Below, piece by piece: positions 36,208-45,725 of a stretch of DNA of 64,000 nucleotides (the stretch's first letter is position 1; every line of letters begins with the position of its first letter). Source of the DNA: Mucilaginibacter daejeonensis (GTDB lineage Bacteria; Bacteroidota; Bacteroidia; Sphingobacteriales; Sphingobacteriaceae); assembly GCF_020783335.1 (NCBI RefSeq), contig NZ_CP086068.1, positions 4,712,001-4,776,000 on the forward strand, written 5' to 3'. The translations under genes were made by a program, and so were the position numbers. The notes under the pieces are model-generated. The model made no database searches, was not told the origin of the DNA, and saw only the letters and a list, made by a program, of their open reading frames with translations.

Positions 36208-36879
36208 TACCTTCTATTTTCTTCTTCGGACAGTTGCTGCCCCGACCATCAACCTTACTTCATCCGCGGCTTTATCCTCCCGTCCAACAGGTCTTAATTA
36301 CTCAACCTGATCGGTGTTCGTCGATCCTTCTCCTTCGGTATTTTCTTGAACTAAGTCCTGCGGCCACCAACTTCTTATCCATTGATCGCCATTTGGACAC
36401 TTTTATGGCATGGGTGAAAACACCCTTTTTTACTTAACAAAAGTTTTGCTGCACGTCACAGATCGATATCGCTTGACATTTTGAAAGATCAGCATTTTTT
36501 TAAACTCTAATGCGGACAGATCAACAATATCGCAATAAGTTGCGTCTTCGCTTATCAGTTTATACAACCTTTACAACTGACCTTACGGCATACTATTGTC
36601 GAGCGAACCACATAGATAATAATTATTTAAGAAATATATTATCTTATGAAGAACAATAACATACATTGATCGAAACAACCCGCAGCTTATTTTCGTATAA
36701 CCGCCAAATTGACCGAGAAGCTACGCCGGCAGCATAGCGGTCGATCCACTTGCAGGCAAGTGCCTGAACATTTCCATCATGGCCTACAATGAAGGTGACC
36801 GTACCCTTAAAAAGTACTTTGAGGAATGCTTATGTCTTAACTGCAGGGACTAACAAAAGTTAAATTATTGAACAACGTA
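36208..36879 (+). other. Long intergenic region without a convincing gene
   Basis: No supported frame. A short hairpin GGGTG/CACCC with TTTTTT at 36412-36431 looks like an orphan terminator. A phrase ISIMAYNEGDRTLKKYFEEC is readable around 36770-36830 but has no start or continuation. The stretch is AT-rich and may hold the LruC gene's promoter region or the remains of a lost gene. Confidence 0.5.
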
Positions 36880-39006
36880 ATGAAAAGAAAACTTACCCCT
36901 CTGTTATTAGCCGGCGTGGTAGCATTTTCGGCTTGTAAAAAGGACAACAACTCATCAGGAGGAGAAGTGCCTACAGCAGCCAATAAGATCGCTCCCGATG
37001 GCTTCAACTTCAACACCACCAAGAACGTAACACTCAACCTGTCGCTTAAGACCAACAACGATCAGCCGTTGGCCGGTATCGTGGTTAGCGTGGCCCTTCC
37101 AACAGGCGATGCCATTTTTAAAGGCGTGACCAACAGCAGTGGTGTTTTACAAGGCACGGTCACTGTACCCACCTCAGCTACCAAACTCATCATTGACCCT
37201 GCTTATGTGGGTGTGATCCGCAATGCAGAGGCCAACATCTCATCAAGCAATACCGTTAACGTTACCTTAGGTGGCAAGGACGGGTACTCGGGCGATGTTG
37301 TGGCAGCAGCCATCAACAGTTCGGCTTCAGGCAGCGGCTCGTCAAAACAAACTCAAGGTTTGCTGGCTACCGATTATGCTTACCCGGGGTCTTACACCGC
37401 TTCTACAGCGTTCGTTAACACCACCACTTATCCAAGGAACTTAGGCCGTCCGGTATACTTGGAGGCTACTCCTGATGTGGTAGATGCGTCGTTACTTTCG
37501 TACATCAACGCCTCACTGCCTGAAGGCAGCAAGGTACAGAACACTCACCCTGAGTACCTGGCCAGCACAGCCACCTCTACTATCAACGTGACCAAGGCAT
37601 CTGACGTATACGTTACATTCGTGTCAGAAGGTGCCGGTTACCAAAGCACATTGGCTTACTATACCTACAAGACCGGTTTCCCACCAGTGTTTACCGCAAC
37701 AGGTACTTTGCTGGGCGGTATCGATAAGATCACTTATGTGTTCCCTAATGCTTCGGCATACGGTTCCGGCGGCGGCTTAAAGGCCGGCGATAAAGTGAAA
37801 TTGGGCAACTTCGAGGCAGGTACTTCTATCGCGTTCGTGTTAATGCAGAATGCCTGGACCGGTAGCGGCGTAAGCACCAGCGCTCAAAAGTTCTCTTCGG
37901 ATGCTGGTTTCAACCCTGAGAGCACTGCTTCTTTGAGAAAACACACCGTGACCTTGTATGACGATGTACACAAACTATTCATCACCGGCTTTGAAGACTG
38001 CAACCGTCAGAACGCAAGCGCCAACGTGAACGGTTATACATCTGACGAAGACTTTAACGACCTGGTGTTCTATACCACTTCATCAGTAGCAAGCGCTATC
38101 TCTGAAGACGGTGTACCTGTGGTTGACAAAGGTGGCGACACCGACGGCGACGGCGTACAGGACGAGCAAGATGCTTTCCCTAATGATGCGACGCGCGCTT
38201 ACATCAGCTATTACCCATCAGCAAGCACTTATGCCAACATCGCATTTGAGGATAACTGGCCTAAAAAAGGCGACTATGATCTGAATGACCTCGTAGTAAG
38301 CTACCGTTATACTTTCACCAGCAACGCAAGCAACCAGGTAGTGGATATGAAAGGTGATTATACCGTGGCCGCTTCTGGTGCATCGTTCCACAACGGTTTT
38401 GGTGTGCAGTTACCGGTAGCTGCTTCGGCGGTTAAGTCGGTGACCGGTCAAAAACAGATCAGCAATTACATCAGCTTTGCCAGCAACGGCGTTGAAGCCG
38501 GACAGACCAAAGCGGTGATCGTTCCTTTTGATAACCACGAGGCGCTGATCAAGAACCCTGACGGTGCTTACTTTATCAACGTATTATCAACAAAAGATAA
38601 AGTGACCAGTACTACTGCCAGCGTAATGGTGACCTTCAATTCACCTATTGCAGCCTCTACTTTGCAACCATCAGCGTTCAATCCATTCCTGATCAGCAAC
38701 CTGCGCCGCGGTTATGAGATCCACCTGCCGGGTTTTGCACCGACCGACAAGGTAGATACCAAGTTATTCGGTACTGATGATGACGCCTCTGTATCTACCA
38801 GCGGTAAATACTACATCTCATCAGAGAACTGGCCTTGGGCGATCGGCTTCCAGGGTACCTACAACTATCCGTTCGAGTTACAACCGGTTAATGAAGCTTA
38901 CCTGCACTTTGGCGAATGGGCCTCATCAGGTGGTACCACTTTTACCGACTGGTATAGCAACACTGCATCGGGTTACCGTAACACCTCAAAGATCTATAAT
39001 AAATAG
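36880..39006 (+). CDS. LruC-domain surface lipoprotein
   Basis: This is a 708-residue lipoprotein: MKRKLTPLLLAGVVAFSAC (lipobox, Cys19), then KKDNNSSGGE, a possible lipoprotein-export linker. An Ig-like carboxypeptidase-regulatory segment follows (LNLSLKTNNDQPLAGIVVSV). A DUF4114-like block contains GFEDCNRQNASANVNGYTSD EDFNDLVFY. A thrombospondin-type-3 calcium loop DTDGDGVQDEQDAFPND joins the LruC/DUF4842 domain (FEDNWPKKGDYDLNDLVVSY and downstream). LruC was named in Leptospira; Bacteroidota homologues are abundant and of unknown function. ATG at 36880 is preferred over TTG at 36868. Confidence 0.88.
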   Translation: MKRKLTPLLLAGVVAFSACKKDNNSSGGEVPTAANKIAPDGFNFNTTKNVTLNLSLKTNNDQPLAGIVVSVALPTGDAIFKGVTNSSGVLQGTVTVPTSATKLIIDPAYVGVIRNAEANISSSNTVNVTLGGKDGYSGDVVAAAINSSASGSGSSKQTQGLLATDYAYPGSYTASTAFVNTTTYPRNLGRPVYLEATPDVVDASLLSYINASLPEGSKVQNTHPEYLASTATSTINVTKASDVYVTFVSEGAGYQSTLAYYTYKTGFPPVFTATGTLLGGIDKITYVFPNASAYGSGGGLKAGDKVKLGNFEAGTSIAFVLMQNAWTGSGVSTSAQKFSSDAGFNPESTASLRKHTVTLYDDVHKLFITGFEDCNRQNASANVNGYTSDEDFNDLVFYTTSSVASAISEDGVPVVDKGGDTDGDGVQDEQDAFPNDATRAYISYYPSASTYANIAFEDNWPKKGDYDLNDLVVSYRYTFTSNASNQVVDMKGDYTVAASGASFHNGFGVQLPVAASAVKSVTGQKQISNYISFASNGVEAGQTKAVIVPFDNHEALIKNPDGAYFINVLSTKDKVTSTTASVMVTFNSPIAASTLQPSAFNPFLISNLRRGYEIHLPGFAPTDKVDTKLFGTDDDASVSTSGKYYISSENWPWAIGFQGTYNYPFELQPVNEAYLHFGEWASSGGTTFTDWYSNTASGYRNTSKIYNK

Positions 39007-39042
39007 CCGATCCACCGCCTTTGATAAAAGGCATTTACTAAG

Positions 39043-39075
39043 AAAGGCCGCCCTGATACAGGTGCGGCCTTTTTC
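39043..39075 (+). terminator. Terminator after the LruC gene
   Basis: AAAGGCCGC and GCGGCCTTT form the stem, followed by TT CT. It sits at the end of the convergent gene, so it may serve both directions. Confidence 0.75.
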
Positions 39076-39473
39076 TATTCGGTTATCTTGATGTCTTTCG
39101 GGTCGGTGATCACCATTTCGGGCTTGCCGTTGCGCAGGGCTATCTTACCGGTGGCCTTTATGGTAGGCTTGGTGCCTTCTTTGTAAAGTTTAATGGCCTC
39201 ACCTTTTAACACCACGGTGAGCAGTTGGTTAGGATACTCGCCACCCACATTAAGCAAGGCCGTGCTGCTGAACACCCGTGCCGAGGCTACCTTGGCCTCG
39301 ATGGCAACCACGTTGCCCACGTTCTTTTCAGCATCTTTAAGGTCGATCTTTGTAGTATCGGCCTGTACTCCTCGGTTGTAAATCAGGCCTGCTTCTACAG
39401 GTGCATTATGTGTAATACTTGCCATGGCCAATAGTGGCGACAGGGCAAGCGCAAGTATGATCAGTTTCTTCAT
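39075..39473 (-). CDS. Exported OB-fold-like small protein
   Basis: This is a 132-residue protein with a signal peptide (MKKLIILALALSPLLAMAS). The mature part reads as a five-strand barrel: DAEKNVGNVVAIEAKVASAR, then LLNVGGEYPNQLLTVVLKGE and TIKATGKIALRNGKPEMVIT. This is the pattern of periplasmic OB-fold proteins linked to 'nucleic-acid-binding' annotations. The role is unknown. ATG at 39473 is used; the upstream extension has no signal sequence. Confidence 0.7.
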   Translation of the reverse strand: MKKLIILALALSPLLAMASITHNAPVEAGLIYNRGVQADTTKIDLKDAEKNVGNVVAIEAKVASARVFSSTALLNVGGEYPNQLLTVVLKGEAIKLYKEGTKPTIKATGKIALRNGKPEMVITDPKDIKITE

Positions 39474-39534
39474 GTTATCTATCTTTTGAATGATAAATAT
39501 CGTGATAAACCTGAACATTAAAAACCACCTAAAA

Positions 39535-39570
39535 CAGCAAAGGGCCCCGGTTGTCACCGGGAGCCCCTTT
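39535..39570 (-). terminator. Terminator of the RND efflux operon
   Basis: On the minus strand AAAGGGGCTCCCGG and CCGGGGCCCTTT pair with one mismatch, 29 bases after the outer-membrane factor stop. The T tract is interrupted. Confidence 0.6.
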
Positions 39571-39598
39571 CTACAAATCACAGTCTACAAAAACTGGT

Positions 39599-41002
39599 TT
39601 ATCTCCAGCCGCCGCCTACCGACCGGTAAAGGTCAACGGTGGCATCTAACTGCGCTTTTTTGATGCTGGCCAATTCCAGCTCGCTTTGCAACACGTTGCT
39701 TTGCGCGGTGATCACCTCCAGGTAATTAGCCATGCCATTTTTGAACAGCAAGCCTGCATTACCGGTAGCCTGGCGCAAGGTTTTTGCACGGTTAGCGGCA
39801 ATGGTCTGTTGTTGGTTCAGCTTATCTAAACGTACCAGCGCATCAGATACTTCGCCAACGGCTACCAGCACTTGCTGACGGAATTGGATGATGCTACGTT
39901 CACGGTCAACCTTGGCTATCTCGTAGCGGGTCCTTAACTCTTTACGCTGAAAAAGGGGTTGGGTAAGGCTCCCGGTAACGGCACCGAACAATGATGCCGG
40001 TAAAGTGAACCAGTTGCTGGCTAAAAAGGCGTTCACACCACCCTGAGCCGTGATCGAGAAAGATGGATACATGGCCGCTTTGTTAACGCCCACATTAGCA
40101 TTGGCACGTGCAACGGCCAGTTCGGCGCTGCGCACGTCAGGGCGCAGGCTTAACAATGCCGATGGTAACCCGGCCGACAAACTTGGCGACAGTGGTACCG
40201 CATCAAGCCTGCTGTTACGCACGATGCCCGCAGGTAACTTACCGGCCAGTATGCTTAAGGCATTTTCCTGAACAGCTATGTCCTGCTCAAACTGTGGGAT
40301 CAAACGGGCGGCGGCCAATTGTTGTGCCTCGGCCTGTTGTACGGCCAATGAGGTCACCTGGCCGGCGTTGAACTGTAGCTTGATGATGTTCAGCGTGCTA
40401 TCATTCAGTTGCAGGTTGCGGCGGGCGATCCCTAATTGCGCATCTAGCATCAGTAGGTTATAGTAACCTTCTGATATGTTGGCAACCACTTGGGTCTGTA
40501 CGGCTTTGCGTGCTTCTTCGGTTTGCAGGTAAGTGGCCAGGGCCGCGGCCTTACGGCTGCGGATCTTGCCCCAAATATCGGCCTCCCATGATACGGTGAC
40601 CGCAGTGGTATAATCTTCAATATGCCTGCTGCCTAAAAAGTTGCTCAGGCTTAATCCGTTCAAACTGTTGTTCGATGGGCGGTTGATCGAGGCACTGGCA
40701 CCCAGGCTTACGGCCGGCAGGTTACCCAGTTTGGCTTGGCTCAAGGTCAGTTGTGCCTCTTGTATGTTCCTCACCGCGATCTGCAGATCGTTGTTGCGGG
40801 TGATCGCACTATCGATCAGGTTCTGTAGGGTAGTTTCGGTAAAGAAACTTTTCCATGGCAGGCGCACGATAGAGGCGGTGTCGGCCGTGGTGGCCGAGCG
40901 GTAGGTGTTCTGCAACTGCATATCGGGCAGCTGCACATCCTTTGATACCTTACAGGCGCTCAACACCAGCAGCGCTGCAATGGTAATTATGTATGGTTTC
41001 AT
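39599..41002 (-). CDS. RND efflux outer-membrane factor (TolC/OprM type)
   Basis: This is a 467-residue lipoprotein with a signal MKPYIITIAALLVLSAC (Cys17) and long helices of the outer-membrane efflux (OEP) fold. The repeated halves are visible as AVRNIQEAQLTLSQAKLGNL PAVSLGASASINRPS and LAVARANANVGVNKAAMYPS FSITAQGGVNAF. It forms the outer-membrane exit duct of a tripartite pump. ATG at 41002 is used. It lies 116 bases downstream of the pump gene, the gap being filled by a repeat element. Confidence 0.95.
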   Translation of the reverse strand: MKPYIITIAALLVLSACKVSKDVQLPDMQLQNTYRSATTADTASIVRLPWKSFFTETTLQNLIDSAITRNNDLQIAVRNIQEAQLTLSQAKLGNLPAVSLGASASINRPSNNSLNGLSLSNFLGSRHIEDYTTAVTVSWEADIWGKIRSRKAAALATYLQTEEARKAVQTQVVANISEGYYNLLMLDAQLGIARRNLQLNDSTLNIIKLQFNAGQVTSLAVQQAEAQQLAAARLIPQFEQDIAVQENALSILAGKLPAGIVRNSRLDAVPLSPSLSAGLPSALLSLRPDVRSAELAVARANANVGVNKAAMYPSFSITAQGGVNAFLASNWFTLPASLFGAVTGSLTQPLFQRKELRTRYEIAKVDRERSIIQFRQQVLVAVGEVSDALVRLDKLNQQQTIAANRAKTLRQATGNAGLLFKNGMANYLEVITAQSNVLQSELELASIKKAQLDATVDLYRSVGGGWR

Positions 41003-41014
41003 GGTTATATGGTC

Positions 41015-41118
41015 TACCCCTCCCAACCCTCCCGAGGGGAGGGCTTCGAAGAGTTAGTTATCTGTATATTTTATCAACATTCTTTTTAAGTCTCCCCCTT
41101 GGGGGAGATCAAGAGGGG
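41015..41118. repeat. MITE-like palindromic intergenic repeat
   Basis: The gap between the RND pump and outer-membrane factor genes begins CCCCTCCCAACCCTCCCGAG with an internal CCCTCCC/GGGAGGG hairpin. It ends with TCTCCCCCTTGGGGGAGA (41091-41108) and AGAGGGG. The outer CCCCTC/GAGGGG ends are inverted. This architecture recurs widely between genes in Bacteroidota genomes as a small mobile palindromic element. Here it lies within a transcription unit and would fold into two strong RNA hairpins. Confidence 0.7.
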
Positions 41119-44100
41119 TTACGCGTTCAGTTCCTCGTGTTTTTCCACGTGGTGGCCGTGGCCTTCATTAGGTTTCACATACACCGGCACACCGCTTACG
41201 CGTTCTTGAAGGTGTTGGAAGATCACGAATAATACCGGTATGATCAACACACCCAACACTACTCCGGTGATCATACCGCCCGCAGCGCCTATACTGATCG
41301 AGTGGTTACCCTGGGCCGATGGACCGGTGGCGTATGTCATCGGGATCAAACCTACGATAAAGGCAAGCGAGGTCATGATGATCGGGCGTAAGCGTGACCG
41401 TGCACCTTCCAGTGCGGCAGCCACCAGGCCTTCGCGGTTGCGGCGACGTTGGAGCGCGAACTCCACGATCAGGATCGCATTTTTAGCCAACAGACCGATG
41501 AGCATGATTAGCGCTACCTGTACGTAAATGTTGTTCTCGATACCGGCCAGACCAATTGCCGCGAACACACCGAACAGACCGGTAGGGATCGACAATAGGA
41601 TGGCGAATGGCAGGATATAACTTTCGTACTGTGCCGATAGTAGGAAGTACACGAACACCAGACACAGAATGAAGATCACGGTCGATTGTCCGCCAGAAGC
41701 GATCTCTTCACGGGTCTGACCCGAGAATTCGAACGCATAGCCTGATGGTAGTTCTTCCTGAGCTACTTCCTGGATGGCCTTGATGGCATCACCCGAGCTG
41801 AAGCCCGGTTTAGGGATCGCATTGACCTGGATCGAGTTGAACAGGTTATAGCGCGAAGCGGTCTCGGAGCCATACACACGGGTGAGTTTCACCAGGGTAT
41901 TGATCGGCACCATTTCGCCTGTTTTGTTTTTCACGAACACGCGGTCGACAGATGTAGGGTCGGTCTTGTCGGCAACGTCGGCCTGTACGATCACGCGGTA
42001 GTACTTACCAAAGCGATTGAAGTCAGAGGCCTGGACGCTACCGAAGTAGGCTTGCATGGTCTGTAAAATGTCTTTCACATTCACGCCCAACTGGTTGGCT
42101 TTCTCATCGTCCACCTCCAGTTGTAATTGAGGGTAGTCGGCCTTGAAAGAGGTAAAGGCAAAGGCGATGGCCGGTTTTTGCATCAGTTTGCCAATAAAGT
42201 TATTGGCCACTCCACTAAATTTATCCAGCTTGCCGCCGGTCTTGTCCTGCAATACCAGGTCAAGTGCCTCTACGTTACTGAAGCCCGGTACAGTAGGGAA
42301 ACTGAACACGAAGAAGCTACCGCCGGTAATGGCACCCAGCTTGCCGCGGATCACGTCCTGCAAGGCATTGATGTCCTTCACCTCACCACGCTCTTTGTTA
42401 TCTTTCAACAGTACGAATATCACCGCCGCCGATGGACTGCTTGAGTTGGTCAACAGGTTGAAACCGGATATAGCGGTAACGAAACGTGCAGCTGGCAGGG
42501 CGCGCAGGTCGGCCTCGGCCTGGTTCAGTATTTTGGTGGTACGATCCAATGAGGTACCCGATGGGGTAGACACCGCGATGGCTACGAAGCCCTGATCCTC
42601 GGTAGGGATAAAGCCCGACTTGGTCGTGCGCATCATGTAAACGGTCACTGCAGTTACCAACGCCAACATACCCATGCTTAACCATTTGTTCCTGATCAGG
42701 AAGGTAAGGCCTCCCACATAACGATCGGTCAGTGAGTTAAAGCTCTTGTTAAAGCCTGCGTAGAAACGCTGAGTGAAGCTTGTCTTTTCGGGGCTATGCT
42801 GATCGCCGTTATGGTTCTTGAGGAACAATGCGGCCAGCGCAGGACTCAGGGTCAAGGCGTTAACAGCAGATATCACGATCGCGATAGACATGGTGAACGC
42901 GAACTGACGGTAGAATATACCGGTGGAACCGGTCATGAAACCTACCGGCAGGAACACCGCGGCCATTACAAGGGTAATAGAGATGATCGCGCCGGTGATC
43001 TCGTGCATGGCCGATGTGGTGGCCGCTTTAGGTGACAGGTGCTCGTGCTCCATTTTGGCGTGCACGGCCTCCACCACCACAATGGCATCATCCACCACGA
43101 TACCGATGGCCAGTACCAGTGCGAACAGGGTAAGCAAGTTGATCGAGAACCCGAACAGGTTCATGAAAAAGAACGTACCCAATATAGCTACCGGTACTGC
43201 AATGGCCGGGATCAGCGTTGAACGGAAGTCTTGCAGGAAGATGAACACCACGATGAACACCAATATAAAGGCCTCCACCAAGGTGTGTTCAACCTGGCTG
43301 ATGGATTCGTCCAGAGCTGTTTTAGTACGATAGAACTGATTGTATTTGATGCCGGCCGGGAAGTCCTTAGAGGCTTTCTCCAGGAACTTATCTACCGCGA
43401 TCTGGATCTCGTTGGCATTGGAGCCGGCCAGTTGGATCATACCAATGGCCACACCGTCATGACCGTTCAAGTGCGATACGCTGGTGTATGAATAGGCACC
43501 CAGCTCAACGCGGGCCACATCTTTCAAACGCAGTACCGAACCATCAGCGTTGGCACGGATGGCGATATTGCCATAATCCTCAGGCTTGGTCAGTTTACCT
43601 TTATATTTAATGATATACTCGAAGGCCTCATTGCTGCGCTCACCGAATTTACCGGGAGCAGCTTCCAGGTTCTTGTCCTGTATGGCGCCCATCACTTCGG
43701 CTGGGGTAACATTGTAGGCTGCCATTTGACCAGGGTTAAGCCATACCCGCATCGAGTAATCCTTAACACCGCCAAATATAGTGGCCGAGCCGATACCCGG
43801 TATACGTTTTAACTCCGGTACGATGTTGATCTGAGCATAGTTGGCCACAAAGGTCTGGTCGTACTTTTTAGGGTCTTCGGTATAGAGGCCTATCGCACCG
43901 ATCAAGCTGTTTTGCTGTTTGGTGGTGGTGATACCTTGTTGTACCACCTCGGCAGGCAGCTGGCTGGTGGCTTGTGCCACACGGTTCTGCACGTTAACGG
44001 CGGCCTGATCGGGGTCGGTGCCTTGTTTGAAGTATACGGTAATGGCCAATGAACCATCGTTACTGGCGGTAGAGCTCATGTAGCTCATATTCTCCACACC

Positions 44101-44310
44101 GTTGATCGATTCTTCGAGCGATGGCGCTACTGAGCGCAATACGGTCTCGGCGTTAGCACCCGGATAGATGGCCGTTACCAATACGGCCGGAGGCGCTATA
44201 TCAGGGAACTGCTGCAAGGGCAGTTTGGTAAGACCCAGCACACCCACGATCACCAATAAAATGGAGATAACGGTGGATAATACGGGTCTTTCTATGAATT
44301 TTCTGAACAT
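41119..44310 (-). CDS. RND multidrug efflux pump, inner-membrane transporter (AcrB/HAE1)
   Basis: This is a 1063-residue proton-driven exporter. Twelve hydrophobic helices and two large periplasmic loops are arranged as in AcrB. The N-terminus MFRKFIERPVLSTVISILLV is typical. The proton-relay Asp pair lies in LALVLAIGIVVDDAIVVVEA (about 398-417), and GRTREEIASGGQ-like and LMLIGLLAKNAILIVEFALQ segments follow. Second gene of the acrA-acrB-tolC-type operon with 21 bases to the fusion protein stop. Confidence 0.97.
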   Translation of the reverse strand: MFRKFIERPVLSTVISILLVIVGVLGLTKLPLQQFPDIAPPAVLVTAIYPGANAETVLRSVAPSLEESINGVENMSYMSSTASNDGSLAITVYFKQGTDPDQAAVNVQNRVAQATSQLPAEVVQQGITTTKQQNSLIGAIGLYTEDPKKYDQTFVANYAQINIVPELKRIPGIGSATIFGGVKDYSMRVWLNPGQMAAYNVTPAEVMGAIQDKNLEAAPGKFGERSNEAFEYIIKYKGKLTKPEDYGNIAIRANADGSVLRLKDVARVELGAYSYTSVSHLNGHDGVAIGMIQLAGSNANEIQIAVDKFLEKASKDFPAGIKYNQFYRTKTALDESISQVEHTLVEAFILVFIVVFIFLQDFRSTLIPAIAVPVAILGTFFFMNLFGFSINLLTLFALVLAIGIVVDDAIVVVEAVHAKMEHEHLSPKAATTSAMHEITGAIISITLVMAAVFLPVGFMTGSTGIFYRQFAFTMSIAIVISAVNALTLSPALAALFLKNHNGDQHSPEKTSFTQRFYAGFNKSFNSLTDRYVGGLTFLIRNKWLSMGMLALVTAVTVYMMRTTKSGFIPTEDQGFVAIAVSTPSGTSLDRTTKILNQAEADLRALPAARFVTAISGFNLLTNSSSPSAAVIFVLLKDNKERGEVKDINALQDVIRGKLGAITGGSFFVFSFPTVPGFSNVEALDLVLQDKTGGKLDKFSGVANNFIGKLMQKPAIAFAFTSFKADYPQLQLEVDDEKANQLGVNVKDILQTMQAYFGSVQASDFNRFGKYYRVIVQADVADKTDPTSVDRVFVKNKTGEMVPINTLVKLTRVYGSETASRYNLFNSIQVNAIPKPGFSSGDAIKAIQEVAQEELPSGYAFEFSGQTREEIASGGQSTVIFILCLVFVYFLLSAQYESYILPFAILLSIPTGLFGVFAAIGLAGIENNIYVQVALIMLIGLLAKNAILIVEFALQRRRNREGLVAAALEGARSRLRPIIMTSLAFIVGLIPMTYATGPSAQGNHSISIGAAGGMITGVVLGVLIIPVLFVIFQHLQERVSGVPVYVKPNEGHGHHVEKHEELNA

Positions 44311-44331
44311 GATCTTAATGTTTTAGCGTGA

Positions 44332-45468
44332 TCAATTTTTAGCGATAGCTGCTGACTTGTCGGCCACTTTTTGCGGCGCGATCTTGGTGCCTTCCTGCAG
44401 GCGGTCAATGCCGCTCAGTACGATCTGCTGACCGTTCTTCACACCGTCCTTCACCAGGTAATCGCTGCCGCTTCTGCCTAATATGATGATCGGTTGCTTG
44501 GCTACTTTGTTGCTATCGCCTACTGCGAATACGAATACTTTGTCCTGCATCTCGATGGTGGCTTCCTGCGGTACGCGGGCCACATCGTTCAGTTTCAGGC
44601 TCAGGCGTACTTTACCGGTATTACCCGAGCGCAGCAGGCCTTCGCTGTTAGGGAAAGTAGCACGCACGGTGATGGCGCCGGTGGTCTTGTCGAACTGGCC
44701 ATCTACCATATCGATGTGGCCGTTGCGGGCATAAACACTTTGGTTAGCCATTACCAATGATACCGGTGGCAGGTGCCTGATCTTATCGTTCAGCGTATTG
44801 CCGGCGTAGTGATCTTTAAAGCCGATAAAGTCGTTCTCACCTAAAGAGAAGTACACATGCACATCGTGCACGTCAGATAGTTGGGTGAGGGCTTGCGCAT
44901 CAGCCGGGCCAACCAGGCTACCTTGCTTTTTGAGCAGGCGGCCAATGTAACCACTCACCGGTGCTTTGATGGTGGTGTACCCCAGGTTGATCTGGGCGGT
45001 ACCTACCTGTGCGCGGGCCTGTTCTACATTGCCCTGAGCGATCTCTTGGGCGGCCTTGGCAGCTTTAAGCTGGTAGTCAGATACCACCTTGTTCTGCACC
45101 AGTGGGGTCAGTTTCTCTACCTCCAGCTTGGCGTTAGACAGGGCGCCTTCGGCAGCATGCAGGCTGGCTTTGGCATTGTTGAGTGCCTGGCGGTATGGGT
45201 TATCGTTGATCTTGAACAATGGGGTACCTGCTTTTACAAAAGCACCTTCATCGGCATAAACACGATCAAGGGTACCTGATACCTGCGGACGTATCTCCAC
45301 GTTAACGGCACCTTCAACCGATGCAGGGTATTCTTGGTAAGTGGTAGCGGTATCAGTATGTATCTCCGTTACAGGAAGCGCTTGTGGCGCTGCGGCCTGC
45401 TGTTGCGCCGGCTTTTCGGCACAACCATACAGCAGTGCCGTGGCGAGGATCAATGCTAAGGGTTTCAT
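44332..45468 (-). CDS. RND efflux membrane fusion protein (AcrA type)
   Basis: This is a 378-residue periplasmic adaptor lipoprotein with signal MKPLALILATALLYGC (Cys16). The lipoyl-like half is VEIRPQVSGTLDRVYADEGA FVKAGTPLFKINDNPY, followed by a coiled-coil hairpin (about 90-150), the second lipoyl half LGYTTIKAPVSGYIGRLLKK, and beta-barrel and proximal domains. It is the first gene of the efflux operon; two TetR-type operators lie 131-225 bases upstream. ATG at 45468 is used. Confidence 0.95.
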   Translation of the reverse strand: MKPLALILATALLYGCAEKPAQQQAAAPQALPVTEIHTDTATTYQEYPASVEGAVNVEIRPQVSGTLDRVYADEGAFVKAGTPLFKINDNPYRQALNNAKASLHAAEGALSNAKLEVEKLTPLVQNKVVSDYQLKAAKAAQEIAQGNVEQARAQVGTAQINLGYTTIKAPVSGYIGRLLKKQGSLVGPADAQALTQLSDVHDVHVYFSLGENDFIGFKDHYAGNTLNDKIRHLPPVSLVMANQSVYARNGHIDMVDGQFDKTTGAITVRATFPNSEGLLRSGNTGKVRLSLKLNDVARVPQEATIEMQDKVFVFAVGDSNKVAKQPIIILGRSGSDYLVKDGVKNGQQIVLSGIDRLQEGTKIAPQKVADKSAAIAKN

Positions 45469-45598
45469 GATGGTCACAGTTTTTGAGTTGTTGTTTGTAG
45501 TTGTCAATTTGTATTTGCTTGTGATCGTGTAAGGTCAGGCATATCATTCATGTCAATTCAATGTGTCAGATATCACCTATTTTATTAGTGTAAAATTA

Positions 45599-45613
45599 TT
45601 TAACAGCGTTAAG
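45599..45613. promoter_or_regulatory. TetR-family operator, copy 1 (upstream of the efflux operon)
   Basis: TTTAACAGCGTTAAG is a near palindrome (TTAAC-n5-GTTAA type). It matches two other copies, one in this gap and one before the tetR gene. Confidence 0.65.
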
Positions 45614-45678
45614 CTAAGGGAATGAAGTATATTGTATCACTGCTCTGGAATTTATTATAAATTATGGATGTTTAACCA

Positions 45679-45693
45679 TTTAACACTGTTAAG
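45679..45693. promoter_or_regulatory. TetR-family operator, copy 2 (upstream of the efflux operon)
   Basis: TTTAACACTGTTAAG differs from the copy at 46334 only at the last base. It lies between the tetR terminator and the efflux genes. Confidence 0.7.
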
Positions 45694-45703
45694 TGCATCT
45701 TGA

Positions 45704-45725
45704 TAAAAAAAGGACGTTAGTCCTT
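45704..45725 (-). terminator. Terminator overlapping the tetR stop codon
   Basis: On the minus strand AAGGAC-TAAC-GTCCTT with a T run; the TAA in the loop is the stop codon of the regulator gene. Confidence 0.6.

Noticed and set aside
36770..36840. Readable phrase MAYNEGDRTLKKYFEEC as a gene
   Set aside because: About 20 codons only, without a start context or continuation; chance or an untraceable relic.
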